From: Bedellia somnulentella
Taxonomy: Eukaryota; Arthropoda; Insecta; Lepidoptera; Bedelliidae
DNA: 64,000 bases
Reading direction: 5' to 3'
Assembly (NCBI GenBank): GCA_963576735.1
Contig: OY755177.1
Location: forward strand, 19,964,001 to 20,028,000
Below are positions 23,126 to 34,471 of this stretch, piece by piece. The position numbers and the translations under genes are program-made. The stretch's first letter is position 1, and every line of letters starts with the position of its first letter. Below the pieces are notes generated by a model. The model made no database searches. It was not told where the DNA came from and saw only the letters and a list, made by a program, of their open reading frames with translations.

Positions 23126-23470
23126 TATTAATAAATAAAGAATAAATAAAGGAAAGAAAAATTTTGACACAAGCGGGAATCGAACCCGCGACCTCGGGTA
23201 TACGCCCCGACGCTCTGCCAACTGAGCCACCGTGTCAATTGGCTGCCAGTGCGAAATTCTTCTATCTTTTATTTCTTTTTACACGTTTCAGTAGTGTTTG
23301 CGTTTCCTACCTCCGAATTTTAACTAATTCGGAAGGCCACTTGTCTACCTTTTCAGATAGAATGCAAATGTTGAAAACGCCTAACTATCACATAATTCAC
23401 ATAAAAGGAATTTCCTTTATTTATTAGTAATAATCCCCACATGAGGTTTTCATGAACAAAAAGATTTAAA
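23126..23470 (-). repeat. Repeat containing a full tRNA-like cloverleaf
   Basis: Read on the minus strand: AAATCTTTTTGTTCATG, CCTCATGTGGGGATTATTAC, then CTATCTGAAAAGGTAGAC, CCGAATTAGTTAAAATTCGG, a tRNA-like segment at 23236-23165, and the TTTCTTTCCTTTATTTATTC tail. The tRNA-like part has a plausible 7-bp acceptor (GACACGG), D arm GGCTCAGTTGGCAGAGC, anticodon arm TCGGG/CCCGA and T arm GCGGGTTCGATTCCCGC. It belongs to a dispersed family (also 10.9, 60.6 and 62.4 kb), so I call it a repeat, not a tRNA gene. Confidence 0.8.
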
Positions 23471-23868
23471 ATAAACTTTTATTTTCTAAATCGGTTAAAA
23501 AGGAATCGCCCGCCGCCGCCGCTCACACAGCCAATATCAATCTATTTTCTCCCAAATTGAGACCTACACAACTTTCACCGCTTTTTCGCATTATTAATGG
23601 ACATAAATATATTACTTTGGAACTTACACAATGAGAATACAAACGAAAAAAGAATATCGCTTAGATTTGTCTTATTGAGTTCGTGAATATTGTATGGTAT
23701 TTTCTGGTAAAGAACAAAAAATCGGTGTTAAATAAACAGACATTCAGAATTTAAACAGCATTTTTAATCCGTTGATAAGAGAGATTTCTTCTTAATCTTT
23801 CGATGGCAAGTCCAATTCTGATTGAGAATAACATTAATACGTGTGTATAATGTAATATGTAATTTGCC

Positions 23869-24119
23869 GTGTAGTGTCGGCTTAGAATAACACTACCCCA
23901 TTTCTACCCGTGGGTGATCGCAAGAGGCAACTAAGGGTATAGGGGCTTTTTAAGTGATTTTTGGGCGACGTGATTGGAGACCCGTCACCAAAAACATTTA
24001 TTATTATCATCTTTTCCCCAATAAACTTCCAAAAGTGGCTGAGGAATTTATCATTCATAAGCTCTGGCTACCCCGTTAAGGGATTTATAGCCGTGAGTAT
24101 ATGTATGTATGTATGTATT
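23869..24119 (+). repeat. (ATGT)-tailed short repeat, full length
   Basis: GCCGTGTAGTGTCGGCTTAG to GCCGTGAGTATATGTATG plus further ATGT units. All internal landmarks are present. 23471-23868 holds nothing else I recognise. Confidence 0.88.
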
Positions 24120-24179
24120 AATACATGATAAATATGATCTAAGTATTATATTTAAAAGATCTTACAATTTGACATTCTT

Positions 24180-24515
24180 TATGTTCATTGGCAAGTTAAG
24201 TGGAAAAAGGATTGTAAAATAAAGGTTGTTGATGATGGGCCTGAACCACATCGCCCAAATATCACTTAATAAAACTGTCTGAGGAAAATATAATTCTTTT
24301 GGAAGTTGACTGGGGAAAAGATGGTAAAAATAAAGGTTATTGGTGATGGGTCTCCAACCGCATCGCCCAAAAATCCAATAAAAAGCCCCAATACCCATAG
24401 TCGCCTCTTACGTACACCCATCAGAAGAAATGGGGTAGTGCTATTCTAAGCCGACACTACACACCCGTGGGTAGAAAGGGGTAGCAACATTCTAAGCCGG
24501 CACTACACGGCATAT
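24180..24515 (-). repeat. Two overlapping partial (ATGT)-tailed repeats
   Basis: A broken copy (24185-24300) runs into a second one (24297-24465) that ends CGACACTACACACC. The last 5' portion is then repeated degenerately at 24466-24515 (CCGTGGGTAGAAAGGGGTAG, then CCGGCACTACACGGC). Confidence 0.75.
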
Positions 24516-24537
24516 ATGTATGTAATTACGGTACGGT

Positions 24538-25130
24538 ATGTATGTAATTTGTGAAGAAATACTTTCAATCTTACAAAATATTCGTGAAAATGAATCGGAT
24601 TGTGGCTCTGAAAGCGCAAAACGTGACAGTGGCGATGATAGTGCGGTATCACTTTTCAGTTCTAGTTCCTCTACGGATGAAAGTGACCTGGAAGATCACG
24701 TACCTATTGCAACTTTACAATACGTTCACAGTTTGAGTTCTCGTGGTCGTGGTCGTGGTAGTGAACGAAGCTGTGCTTGTGGTCGAAGCTGTGGTAGGAG
24801 TCATAGTTAAGATGATTCTGAGCTTCAAGGTCTTATCACCTCTACTGACGGCACGTCGTGGTTACTTCAAGTGGAGTCAACTCAAAGTGGTCGCCGAGCA
24901 CGGCACAATATCATAACTGAGCAAGCAGGGCCTACCTCATATGCAAGAAGACATGAAAATGACTGAAAATGTACTCAAGAAGAAGCTAGGCCACAACAAT
25001 TGGGTACTAACTTTGGAACAGCTGGAATTTTTTATCGCTATTTGCTATGCTCGAGGCGAGCTGCCTACGGTGCAAAAAATATTTCAGTAAATGAGCTATG
25101 GAGTAAAATAAAAAGTCTACACCTTCTTCT
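24538..25130 (+). pseudogene. piggyBac-like transposase N-terminal remnant
   Basis: The first 90 codons give an acidic, Ser-rich N-terminus (DDSAVSLFSSSSSTDESDLE), usual in piggyBac-type transposases. After an in-frame stop the same frame gives STDGTSWLLQVESTQSGRRA and HNIITEQAGPTSYARRH, diagnostic of the start of the piggyBac transposase domain. Another stop follows, and then a frameshift into NNWVLTLEQLEFFIAICYAR. The match ends near NELWSK. The DDD catalytic core is absent. The protein would have cut and pasted DNA at TTAA sites. This copy is dead through stops, a frameshift and loss of the core. Confidence 0.75.
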
Positions 25131-25259
25131 TTTCGATTCCAATATGTGAAAACTGTTTCTGGCTATGTTTTAAATTTTATTGTTTTTTGCTAATTGTTGT
25201 GTTAAAGCTGTTTGTTTTCCGTAAATAAATAAAAAAATAAATAAATCTTCTACTTAAAA

Positions 25260-25386
25260 TTCGGAAACTCAGAAAAGGTGACAATGTTATGTACAAAACT
25301 GCAAAAATAAATCTAATAACTTGTAAAAAGCCACTTTGCGGCTCTTGTAATGTAAACAAAATGTCAAAATGTAAAACATGTGTATA
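25260..25386 (+). pseudogene. Possible piggyBac C-terminal Cys-rich remnant
   Basis: One frame reads DNVMYKTAKINLITCKKPLC then GSCNVNKMSKCKTCV before a stop. It has paired cysteines like the C-terminal zinc-binding domain of piggyBac transposases. Its position 130 bp past the N-terminal remnant suggests an internally deleted element. Weak on its own. Confidence 0.4.
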
Positions 25387-25399
25387 AATATTATAATTA

Positions 25400-28300
25400 A
25401 TCATACATTGAACCATGTTATATTACTCTAGTTACCATTTTAAACAGTTAAAACAAAAAATACTTTAAAAAATAGAGGGGAGTCATTTGACCGGTTGCCG
25501 TCTTTGTAGGCAGATATATTTTCCCGTTTTCTAGTGTTAACAAAAACATAAACCTGTGGTTGTTTGCATGTTAAAATTATTGATCCGAATTCTGGTTCAA
25601 TCACTAACAACTGCACAAATTTAATTTATTCTACGCACAGCTCCCTTTTCACATAATGTTTAAAATATGAAATGGTGGCTAAATAGGTCCTTTACCTTCT
25701 CAGTATCAATCTGGCAGCTCTACTCCGCAATACAAATGTGCGCGACGCGACTTCCCGGCCAACCCGTTCCAACTTATTCCACAATATTTCCACATCCGAC
25801 CAAACGATATTGGAACCTTTAAAACATCAATTCTACACCTTATTACACCAACCTTAAAGCTCTTATTACCTTGAGTAGAGTGTAAACTGCGAGACATTTT
25901 CAGCCAATAAGTGACGTCACGAACGTTCGTATCCAATGACAACGCTTCTCTTATTGAGACCGAATGACTTGCGATTGTAATTGTTTGAACAATACGTCTG
26001 TTTTATTGTCAGCACTAACTTTAACTTCCGTGAATAGTTATCATTGCAATTGCAGTTCCAAATATCAACATAAAACATTTACTCATACCTGTAGTTCCCA
26101 TTGGGGTATACAGATTCTATCAAGATGGTTATTTTCTTGGACCCTGAAATCCCGCGCCGTTTGCTAATTAAACAATCTTCTCAAACAATATCTTTTATTT
26201 TCAAGAATTTGGAATTCGAAGGCCTCTCTTATCTGAATGACTCGCGTCTTCTATGTTCGTTTTCTTCTATCCAAAATCTTTATGAGTACTATACCACCAC
26301 TTCTTTGAATACCAGTTGTCGTACTATTAAACACAAGATCTCCAAGTCCTCAGATTTAATGTAACTAAGTCTATTTAGAGCTGAAACAAACTGTTGAGGT
26401 AAAATGATATATGGAAGAACAGTATACATTTCAAGCACCTGTTGTTCAACCCTAAATCTTGTTCTGAAATAACTTAGAGATATCACAAATTTAGATACAA
26501 ACATAAGTATTAATAAGAAAAAAGTTGTTTTTATTATCTTCTATTAGATGTGTTTTGGTCTCTTTAGTACTTTCATGTCCGTATTGCAAGTTCTCCTATA
26601 TGTTTAGATGAAATGTATTCAAAAATACAATATCAGATCTGCGGTGTAACTGCTGTTCTTCTTCAAGCCAACATAGTCTCGTTTTTAACATTTGAGATCG
26701 ATGCAACTAACTTCATTTGGTTTATAAAGTTACTGTACATTATTGACGCAAAAAAAATATGTAACTCTAGCCTGTTATTTCTTACTGTACTAACTGTTCA
26801 GGTGTTAGGTGTCAGGTGGTATCTGTCCTGCAGATGACATTTGGTGTCCCGTACGATTAAATTACCGAAATCAATATAGATAAACATATCTGGGAATTGA
26901 ATTTTTCTGCAAAACAGTTTAAAATAACTGTAAAATAAAAGATGTAACTCACACTGTATGTAAACCTGCCCACTCCATATCTCAGCGCGCGCGACTCGCA
27001 ACCGGAAATTAAACACGTCGTTATCAGTTATCACCGCGCGAGCCTTTTTCAATTACCCACAAAGGAGTGGTCCGCTCCGCCGGACGATTAGTTTCGAACC
27101 TATCAAATATTCCTTTCGATTTCCTGTGACATTCGCTTTTTAGAATGAATGGCATAAAACTAATTCATTGTAAATTTAATTTCTAGATATTTGCAGTGAT
27201 AGTAGTCGAGAAATATAACTTTTTGAATTGGCACTATGGAGATTATAAATATGTGCTGTGAGAGCACAATCCACTTTTTCATTATTTTAGCCATATAGCC
27301 TAATTTAAGATGGCATTATGATAATCATTGAACGAATCTATTTGATAAAATAAATAAAATAACAAAATGATAAAATACGAGTTCGTAATTAATATGATTT
27401 TTTTAATATGAAAAAGGTTCACCGATGAGTTTTCTGTTTTTCAATGCATTTGTTTTGAATTATCATCAATACAATATCCTAAGAAACATACAGCACAAAT
27501 TTTGTTTTCTCGGTCGAGCGCTATAGTTAATTAAGAAAACAAAATGTTTATCTCACATTTAGTTTATTTAAATTTTATGTGAAATAGGATTAATTAATGC
27601 CAAGTCAATATGTTTATTTAAACCAAGACAGTTTTTAATACTGATATGATAGGCTGAAGTTGGCTTATTATGCAATGCCTTAAGTTCGTAGATTGGCAAT
27701 ACAAAGACGACACTCACCAAAAAAAAAGTGCAACTGTGTGCGTAAATGAGTGTGTGTCCGTGACATTAGTATGGCGGATTCCATACTAGCCCTATTAAAA
27801 TTGATAAAAATTCACGAATTTGTTATTTTTGCCAATTTGTAAACTTTACAGTAATTGTATTATTATGATAATCTTTTGATTATGAAGATCTTTTTTATTA
27901 TTTATTTGCATTGAAAACTTTGGTTTAGGATCTATAATAGACTGGTAATTATCACAGTCTTAATTTAGGCTTGAATGGCTAATAAGTTATTGTTTGCCAA
28001 AAAATATGTTATTGATTTAGATTCTGTGCTGTTAATTATTAATAACTTTATCAAAGAACACGAAAGTAAAGAGTTAAATACCAGAATTAACGAAAATAAG
28101 ACAGTAATTTTCGTTCATGTTTGATGCAAAAACCGTTGTAGACCGTTATCGTGCCCGTGAGAGGTCCTGCCTTTGTTCGTTTATGCTATGACGTTTGTCA
28201 CTTACTGCCGATCTATGGATTCTAAAAAAAATTTAACGATAGAAGAAATCATTTGCGAGAACACAGCAGAAATTGACCATACGTCTTGACCTGAAGTGCC

Positions 28301-29160
28301 AATGGTCCAGGACAACTGTTAGGGTAAAAACTAGGTAAACTGCATTCAGTTGGGAAGAAACATCTGCTACATATTCATGATTGCATATCAAAAAGTAGAT
28401 CATTCGTGTAAATACTCGTATATTGAACCATATTACAAAATACAATATCGAAATTCGCAAATGAAGTATCGATATAGTTGATACTCATTACGGAGTTTGT
28501 TTGACCGCGGGAATCTCGTTTATTAGTTTTTTATCCACTCGCGGCACTGATCCGCCGGGCGGCGCGGGGAGCGCGCTTATTAAAACATCGCGCGGGGGTG
28601 CGGCGCGGCGCGGGGGGTAATGGAATGCGATTATACAAATAGCACATATAACGACCGTGGAATCAATTAGTGCTATCACCATCCATGCATATTAGTTGCG
28701 CAGTGTCGGACTAGATCTGACATTTGCAATTACGCCTTACTATGGTTTGTTCTAAATGGCTTTGTTTTTGCAATGTACGTTTTACAGCAGTGGTTTGTAA
28801 TGTTGAAAAATTTCGGTTTCGAAAAGAGAAACCGCCATTTGTTAGTAAATTCGCTTTGGTGACGGTACAACGTATTATGAAAATACTAAGACATGCCCAC
28901 CATGAAATTTAATAATAAATTCCTGATACTAAGTGGAGCAATAATTTCGACAAAATATTGGCGGCCAATAAAATAAAAAATGGAAAAAAAACATATCACG
29001 TAATCAGAACATGTAAAAATATAGTTTTCTGATAATTAAGATGGACAACCCTGACGTAGCGATTCCTACAGCTCAAAATAAACAAGCTATATTATTTCGG
29101 GCATGTTATTCAATAACGAGAAACAGAATGTTAGTCTTGTATTTCAGTTGCAGAACATAA
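25400..29160. other. Long stretch with no gene recognised
   Basis: Mostly AT-rich. 26088-26125 is a scrap of the RTE 3' end on the minus strand (AGTTCCCATTGGGGTATACA). GC-rich patches at 26980-27090 and 28540-28620 carry short frames but no supported splice structure. The rest shows no member of the repeat families described here. Confidence 0.4.
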
Positions 29161-29162
29161 TA

Positions 29163-29775
29163 TTATGACTATTACGTAGAAAAATAGTAGTTTCTGATTC
29201 GTGAAATCTGGTCTCTTGTTAAGACGTTCATGACCGAGTGAAGTACCGCAATGGATTTACTGTTTGTTTTAATCTGAATTATATACTACAACTCGGCATT
29301 TCAAAAAGTCACTTTGAATGATTGTAAGAAATTTACGATTTTAAACCTTATTATCCTACTAATTTTAAATGTTTACTTTGTTTTGTATATACCCCATTCA
29401 TTAAAACTTTGTGTCATTTCATCAAGGTCCATAATATAAAATTATTCTTCTTGTTCATTCTTCTTGCATTCTTTTTGTTCATATTGTTAATTTTTTAGTA
29501 AATATTTTGTTATTAATATTTATTTTATTTTTCAACCATGAATTATCAATGAGTGTCTGTTAATCAGTATCAAAATTTTCTTAACTTTTCAATATGTGTT
29601 TTCTTTTCACTGGACGTTGGCAAAGTTACTGTGTTAAAACACGGTCAAAGGCCATTGAAGAAAAATTTAAATGAACCTTATTAAACTTAAATATTAGACC
29701 TATTCTTTGCAGTTGTGATAATCGTATATTAATGAATAAATTAAAAAACAATGATATATACAAAAAAAAAATAAG
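29163..29775 (+). repeat. Duplicated block, copy A
   Basis: GATTCGTGAAATCTGGTCTC, ACGTTCATGACCGAGTGAAG and CAAAAAGTCACTTTGAATG, then after about 335 extra bases AAACTTAAATATTAGACC. These recur in order at 31063-32003. Copy A has the extra ~335 bases at about 29347-29683, which copy B lacks. Confidence 0.8.
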
Positions 29776-30093
29776 TAAAAAAACTTTTTAAGAAAAAACT
29801 TTTATTTAAACGCTCTAAAAAGAAGAAAATAAAATATTCCTTTTGGATTATACTAACAACTCCTCATTATACCACAATTTATATATAATAATAAAAGCTT
29901 GTCGCTCGATTTACCACAAATTATTATGATATAAAGGAATGTTGATTGGTATGTAAACCTCGCGACAAGCTTTTTATTATTATATATAAATTGTGTATAA
30001 TGAGGAGTTGTTAGTATAATCCAAAAGGAATATTTTATTTTCTTCTCTTAGAGCGTTTAAATAAAAGTTTTTTCTTAAAAAATTTTTTTACTT
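29773..30093. repeat. 133-bp-arm palindrome beside Helitron helicase
   Basis: 29773-29905 and 29962-30093 are reverse complements with few differences (TTATTTAAACGCTCTAA, TTCCTTTTGGATTATAC, CAACTCCTCATTATA, AAAGCTTGTCGC), with a 56-bp spacer. It ends 23 bp from the helicase stop codon. It could be a foldback MITE or part of the element's 3' end. Confidence 0.88.
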
Positions 30094-30115
30094 CATTTTT
30101 ATTATTTTTTACTTA

Positions 30116-30650
30116 TTAGTTATCGCTGGCTAGGTTCCTCAGTCTGGTCATCTCATTTAATGCATCATTGTTGCAAGGACGTTTGCCGGTTAATTTTGAA
30201 CAGTCCAGCTCTTCAATCAGTAGACCTTCTAATGATGTTACCCTACTTAAGGCCACGTATGCTTGACCAGCAGCAAAGAGCTTTGAGTCTAAGTAAATAA
30301 CGGCGTAGTCGACAGTACTACATTGCATTTTATGAACTGTACAAGCCCAACATAATACAATTGGCAGCATTCTTCGTTCCGCAGTTCCGTGGCCATATTT
30401 TGCCGGAAATTGCACAGACTTGGGCTGAATTAGATGGACACCGTCTTTTCCGAAGTCAATACGAAACGATGGTATGTCGGTGTCGTACATTTGTGCTCTT
30501 CGAAAGCAGGGCCATATAATTTCAACTTGTGCCTGACGAAACACAGTTCCGGGTTTGATTTTGGAGTTGTCCCTTCTCCTAGATAGGTTGCAGACCAATG
30601 CTGATGACGCCTATCTCGCCAAAGCACACAAGTCAAAGTTTATCAATCGA
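30116..30650 (-). pseudogene. Helitron Pif1-like helicase C-terminal remnant
   Basis: The frame 30598-30116 (160 codons) ends in the C-terminal helicase signature of Helitron RepHel proteins: [20 protein letters not shown], then [29 protein letters not shown] is the conserved Pif1/RecD2 motif VI region, and the upstream part ([34 protein letters not shown]) is the usual lead-in. The Walker A motif, the Rep endonuclease and the rest are missing. Upstream of 30598 the frame shifts. RepHel drives rolling-circle transposition; this piece cannot. It sits between the two copies of a duplicated block and near an assembly gap. Confidence 0.85.
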
Positions 30651-30862
30651 CCGTCTTGCATATTCCCACCATTTTGGATTTAGAATAACGACACATTCTT
30701 TTTTCAAGTTATTATTACTCTCAAAATGCCCTCTCATTTGATACCCATATTGTATAAGTGGATTAAATATAACTGTTCTGACATCTTGTATGATCCGCCA
30801 TATTGAATTTAGAATGACGTCACATATCTTATCATGTATTGTCATCCAAACAAAATGCGTCC

Positions 30863-31062
30863 NNNNNNNNNNNNNNNNNNNNNNNNNNNNNNNNNNNNNN
30901 NNNNNNNNNNNNNNNNNNNNNNNNNNNNNNNNNNNNNNNNNNNNNNNNNNNNNNNNNNNNNNNNNNNNNNNNNNNNNNNNNNNNNNNNNNNNNNNNNNNN
31001 NNNNNNNNNNNNNNNNNNNNNNNNNNNNNNNNNNNNNNNNNNNNNNNNNNNNNNNNNNNNNN
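30863..31062. other. Assembly gap (200 N)
   Basis: Exactly 200 N, probably a placeholder of unknown true length. Confidence 0.99.
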
Positions 31063-32003
31063 CTATTACATAGAAGAATAGTACTTTCTGATTCGTAAAA
31101 TCTGGTCTCTAGTTAAGACCGCATCGAAAGAATTCAGAAACGGTTTTGTTATCATCTGAGTAACGCCGATAATAAATCCCGTGTTCTTCCGACTTACACC
31201 GATCGTCTTCACTATTATGGCCTTGACACCCTTGCCAATCAGAGAACGCGGGTAGACCTTGTCATATTGTATAAAATTTTGAATAACGACATTGAAAGCC
31301 CCGATTTACTGCAGAAAATCAATGTAAATGTTATAAATTTTTAATTACAACTATACTAGAAAACCGGTTACCATTCAAGACGAATATTTGTCGCACAAAT
31401 GTAGGCTTACACGCTCCCTTACTCGCATACAGAACACAGGCAATAGACTTAGAGCTGACCTGGACATTTTTGATGGTAATATTAGTAAAATCAAAGAAAT
31501 GAAATTATAATTGTAATTGTTATGGTCTTCTTTTTATTTGTTTTTTACTTTAGTTCCTATTTTAGTTCCTTTTTATTAAGATTAAGTTTTTGTTCTTTTG
31601 TTAGTCCATTTAAGTCACTTAAAATTTAAACTTAAATTAATGTTCATAAAATCGTAGGCATGTTGACTCAAAAGTTTTTAGGTTCTACAATGCGCATGTT
31701 GCTATGAAATGTATAGATTGAATTTGTTATCTTGTTGTAAGCAACCTGTTTTTTGAGCAAATAAATAAAAAAATAAATAAAAAAAAAGACGTTCATGACC
31801 GAGTGAGGTACTGCATTGGATTTGCTGTTTGTTTTAATCTGAATTACATACTACAACTCGCCATTTCAAAAAGTCACTTTGAATGATTGTAAGAAATTTA
31901 CTATTTTAAATCTTTTTAAACTTAAATATTAGACCTATTCTTTGCAGTTGTGATACTCGTATATTAATGAATAAATTAAAAAACAATGATATTTACAAAA
32001 AAG
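31063..32003 (+). repeat. Duplicated block, copy B, split by a LINE
   Basis: 31063-31119 and 31786-32003 match copy A at 29163 onward (same phrases, a few substitutions). The match breaks exactly at AAGAC, where a LINE has inserted. Confidence 0.8.
31120..31785 (+). mobile_element. 5'-truncated LINE with AAGAC target duplication
   Basis: It begins mid-ORF: RIERIQKRFCYHLSNADNK, then GLDTLANQRTRVDLVILYKI, the C-terminal RT tail of Jockey/CR1-type LINEs, and then stop codons. It ends in a (AAATAAAT)n tail. AAGAC is present at 31115-31119 and 31786-31790. It is only the last part of an element, so non-autonomous. Confidence 0.85.
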
Positions 32004-32009
32004 AGACCC

Positions 32010-32092
32010 TGAAGACTCAAACCTGCACGCCGCATATCTCCGACGGGGAGGTAGAGGTACTGATACTTCCGAACATCACGTTACATTATTGT
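32010..32092 (-). repeat. tRNA-SINE 3' fragment, degenerate
   Basis: CACGCCGCATATCTCCGACG, GGTAGAGGTACTGATACTTC and GAACATCACGTTAC follow the SINE 3' region in complement. Confidence 0.65.
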
Positions 32093-32099
32093 CGGCTGA

Positions 32100-32999
32100 T
32101 GTCACCTCCCTCCCATCTTTTTGTTGTGTGAGGCCCATAATATAAATATATCAGTTAAACTGTGCCTAAGTCTGAAAGTTTAATCGGAACAATAGAATAG
32201 ACAAAACATAACCAACCCCAAAAGAGAGCTTAAACTGACACTCACAGTAGGGAAATATGTTAAATATAAATATATAATTTCTTTTCCACTGAATAGTGCC
32301 ATACTCCTTAAATGAGAATCATAATGAAAAACAACGAATATAAAGTCACCACATAAATTTTAAGGAACTTGCGTTTTCGTACATTTTTTTCACATCAAGC
32401 TGTCGCGAGATGAGAGCGCCTGACCTAATAAGAGTTAATTTCGTCCTGGCATGAATGTGTGTGTGACTTGTCAGGATATGCATGTGTGTATGTTTGTGTG
32501 CGGTGATGAATATGCAGGGTCACGTGATGCATTTTCAAAGGCAGTGCGGGATCGTGGCACTACTACTGATATTTATAAACTATTACTACGGACTGCCGTC
32601 ATTGTTCGTTAATTATATTTATTTCCGCTCAGTTTTCAGTCCCTGTACTGATATAGCATTTTTTGAATTCAGAAACGGTATATTTTATTTGCTACATGAA
32701 ATGAATAAATTTTAGTATGTATTTTTATAAAATGGCGATCCATAGTCTTTTTATACCAAAGATAAAATTATTGCAAATGCTCTTCCTATGACTCGGAGAC
32801 TTCTTACGCCGAAGTGGGAACTCGAGATTTGTCAGTTTAAAATGTATTTTAAACTTTTTGCCCGCAACTACGTCCGCGTGGACTAAATTTTTTGCATCCA
32901 GTTTACATCCAAAATACCAAAACACTATCTAACTACACTAACTTCTGTTTTTTTGTATTTATATTTCCGTGGGCGTTGTAATAGATATAAAGAACATTG
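32100..32999. other. Mostly unassigned, with one repeat scrap
   Basis: A minus-strand scrap near 32835-32900 (GTCCACGCGGACGTAGTTGC then GGGCAAAAAG) resembles a widespread lepidopteran repeat. Otherwise nothing recognised. Confidence 0.4.
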
Positions 33000-33136
33000 A
33001 GACTTTTTAAGTGATTATTGGGCGATGCAGTTGGACGGTTGGACGGACCCCATTCATCTTCCAAAAGTGGATAAAGAATTACTATCTCTGGAGCTGTGGC
33101 TACCCTTTTTTGGGATTTATAGCCGTCAGTATATTC
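33000..33136 (+). repeat. (ATGT)-tailed short repeat, internally deleted
   Basis: ACTTTTTAAGTGATTATTGGGCGATG, then a jump to CTTCCAAAAGTGG and AGCCGTCAGTATAT. Confidence 0.65.
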
Positions 33137-33411
33137 TCATGATTGATTGATGGATGAATTTCATACATTCCTTTTTGTAGTTGCTATATCAGTCAATCGC
33201 ATCAAGACTCAAATTTCTAGATACATTGTATTTATAGATCATATATATATAATATATTTCAATCTCTAAGGGGATGAGTTCCAAAAAACCTTTTTAATTG
33301 TTCATAAGAAACATGAAACAAACCATTTTGTAACCAAGTTTCTATGTTCAAAAATGAAAATATCTTGAGTAAGTATGGATAGCAGATTGGCGACCCGGTG
33401 CTGCCCCCTAC

Positions 33412-34290
33412 ACTGACTGTTGGTGATGTGTGAGAGATTGCAATCATCGGTCAACAGATGGCGTTACTGAATTAACATTGAAATATTTACTATTATTTAC
33501 AAACTATGCATTCTGAGGCTTAAACAGAATATTAATTTATTCGTAAGTAAAACATAATATATCTATGATAATATAAGTTAAAAATAGTTAAAAAAACAAA
33601 AGCTATAAACATATTCTCAAACCTACCAAATGAATACGCAAAATTCATACAATATACTTTCAATTATCTTTATTCATACATATTCGCATAGTTGAATGTG
33701 AAAAAGAAGGATTAGTGCATCCTATTATTCTAACCTAACACAAAAGCAAAAAAGTCTCAAAAAGACTTTAATCACCCGGGATTCGAACCTGGGTCATCCG
33801 TTAGTTTAGTTTTAACCAATCGGTATACAGCTACGCCACAAAAACATTAGTAATGATGTCAAATTTGTGATATGGTATATATCTAGTAGCCATACTATTG
33901 ACAAACAATTTAAATACATACGTACATATACTCACGGCTATAAATCCCTAGAAGGGATAGCCAGAGCTAAGGAACTTGAAGTTCCTCAGCCACTTTTGGA
34001 AGTTGCGTCGGGAAAAGATAGTGAAATAAAAGTTGTTGGTGATGGGCCTCCAACCACATCGCCCAAAAATCCCTTAAAAGCCCCAATACCGTTAGTCGCC
34101 TCTTACGTATACCCACCGGAAGAAATGGGGTAGTGTTATTCTAAGCCGACACTACACAGCAATTCATTAAATAGACATTTATTTTGATGAAAATGGATAA
34201 AACCCTTATTTTTTTCAAAAACACTATTAATGAAGAGTCTGAAAAAGTCGGTCGATGAAAAAAATAATCGTGTAAATATGGGGAGCAATA
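33412..34290. repeat. ~0.85-kb repeat unit with tRNA-like segment (copy 1)
   Basis: Landmarks: TTGGTGATGTGTGAGAGATTG, AACTATGCATTCTGAGGC, CTCAAACCTACCAAATGAAT, a tRNA-like segment at 33775-33842 on the minus strand (GTGGCGTAGCTGTATACCG with B box GGTTCGAATCCCGGG), GTAGCCATACTATTGACAAAC and GAAAATGGATAAAACCC. The unit recurs at 34290-34465 (start only) and 44195-44760. An (ATGT)-tailed repeat interrupts this copy. Confidence 0.75.
33913..34160 (-). repeat. (ATGT)-tailed short repeat inserted in the 0.85-kb unit
   Basis: Tail first, CATACGTACATATACTCACG to CCGACACTACACAGC. The copy of the host unit at about 44618 is uninterrupted at the same point (GACAAACAATTAAATGGAC), so it is the empty site. 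AATTTAAAT / AATTCATTAAAT flank the insert as imperfect target duplications. Confidence 0.9.
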
Positions 34291-34465
34291 AGTTGGTGAT
34301 GTGAGAGAGATTGCAATCATCGGCCAATAGACGGCGGTACTGAATTAAAATTGAGATATTTACTATTATTTACAAACTATGCATTCTGAGGCTTAAACAG
34401 AATATTAATTTATGCGTAAGTAAAAGTATCATATATCTATGAAAATATTAGTTAAAAATAAACCG
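34290..34465. repeat. 0.85-kb repeat unit, tandem partial copy 2
   Basis: It restarts with TTGGTGATGTGAGAGAGATTG about 875 bp after the first unit, so the two are head-to-tail. It stops where the foldback SINE begins. Confidence 0.75.
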
Positions 34466-34471
34466 TTAAAG

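Noticed and set aside
23165..23236. tRNA gene on the minus strand
   Set aside because: The cloverleaf is plausible, but the same sequence with the same flanks is dispersed (10.9, 60.6, 62.4 kb), and the base before the anticodon is not the expected U, so it is a repeat.
26798..27052. Minus-strand frame with a possible donor (GGGCAG/GTTTAC)
   Set aside because: Weak donor, no matching acceptor or partner exon, no domain.
28540..28682. GC-rich minus-strand frame
   Set aside because: Composition alone; no splice pair or family match. Could be a regulatory GC patch.
30790..31098. Open frames across the N gap
   Set aside because: They consist mainly of N-derived X residues.
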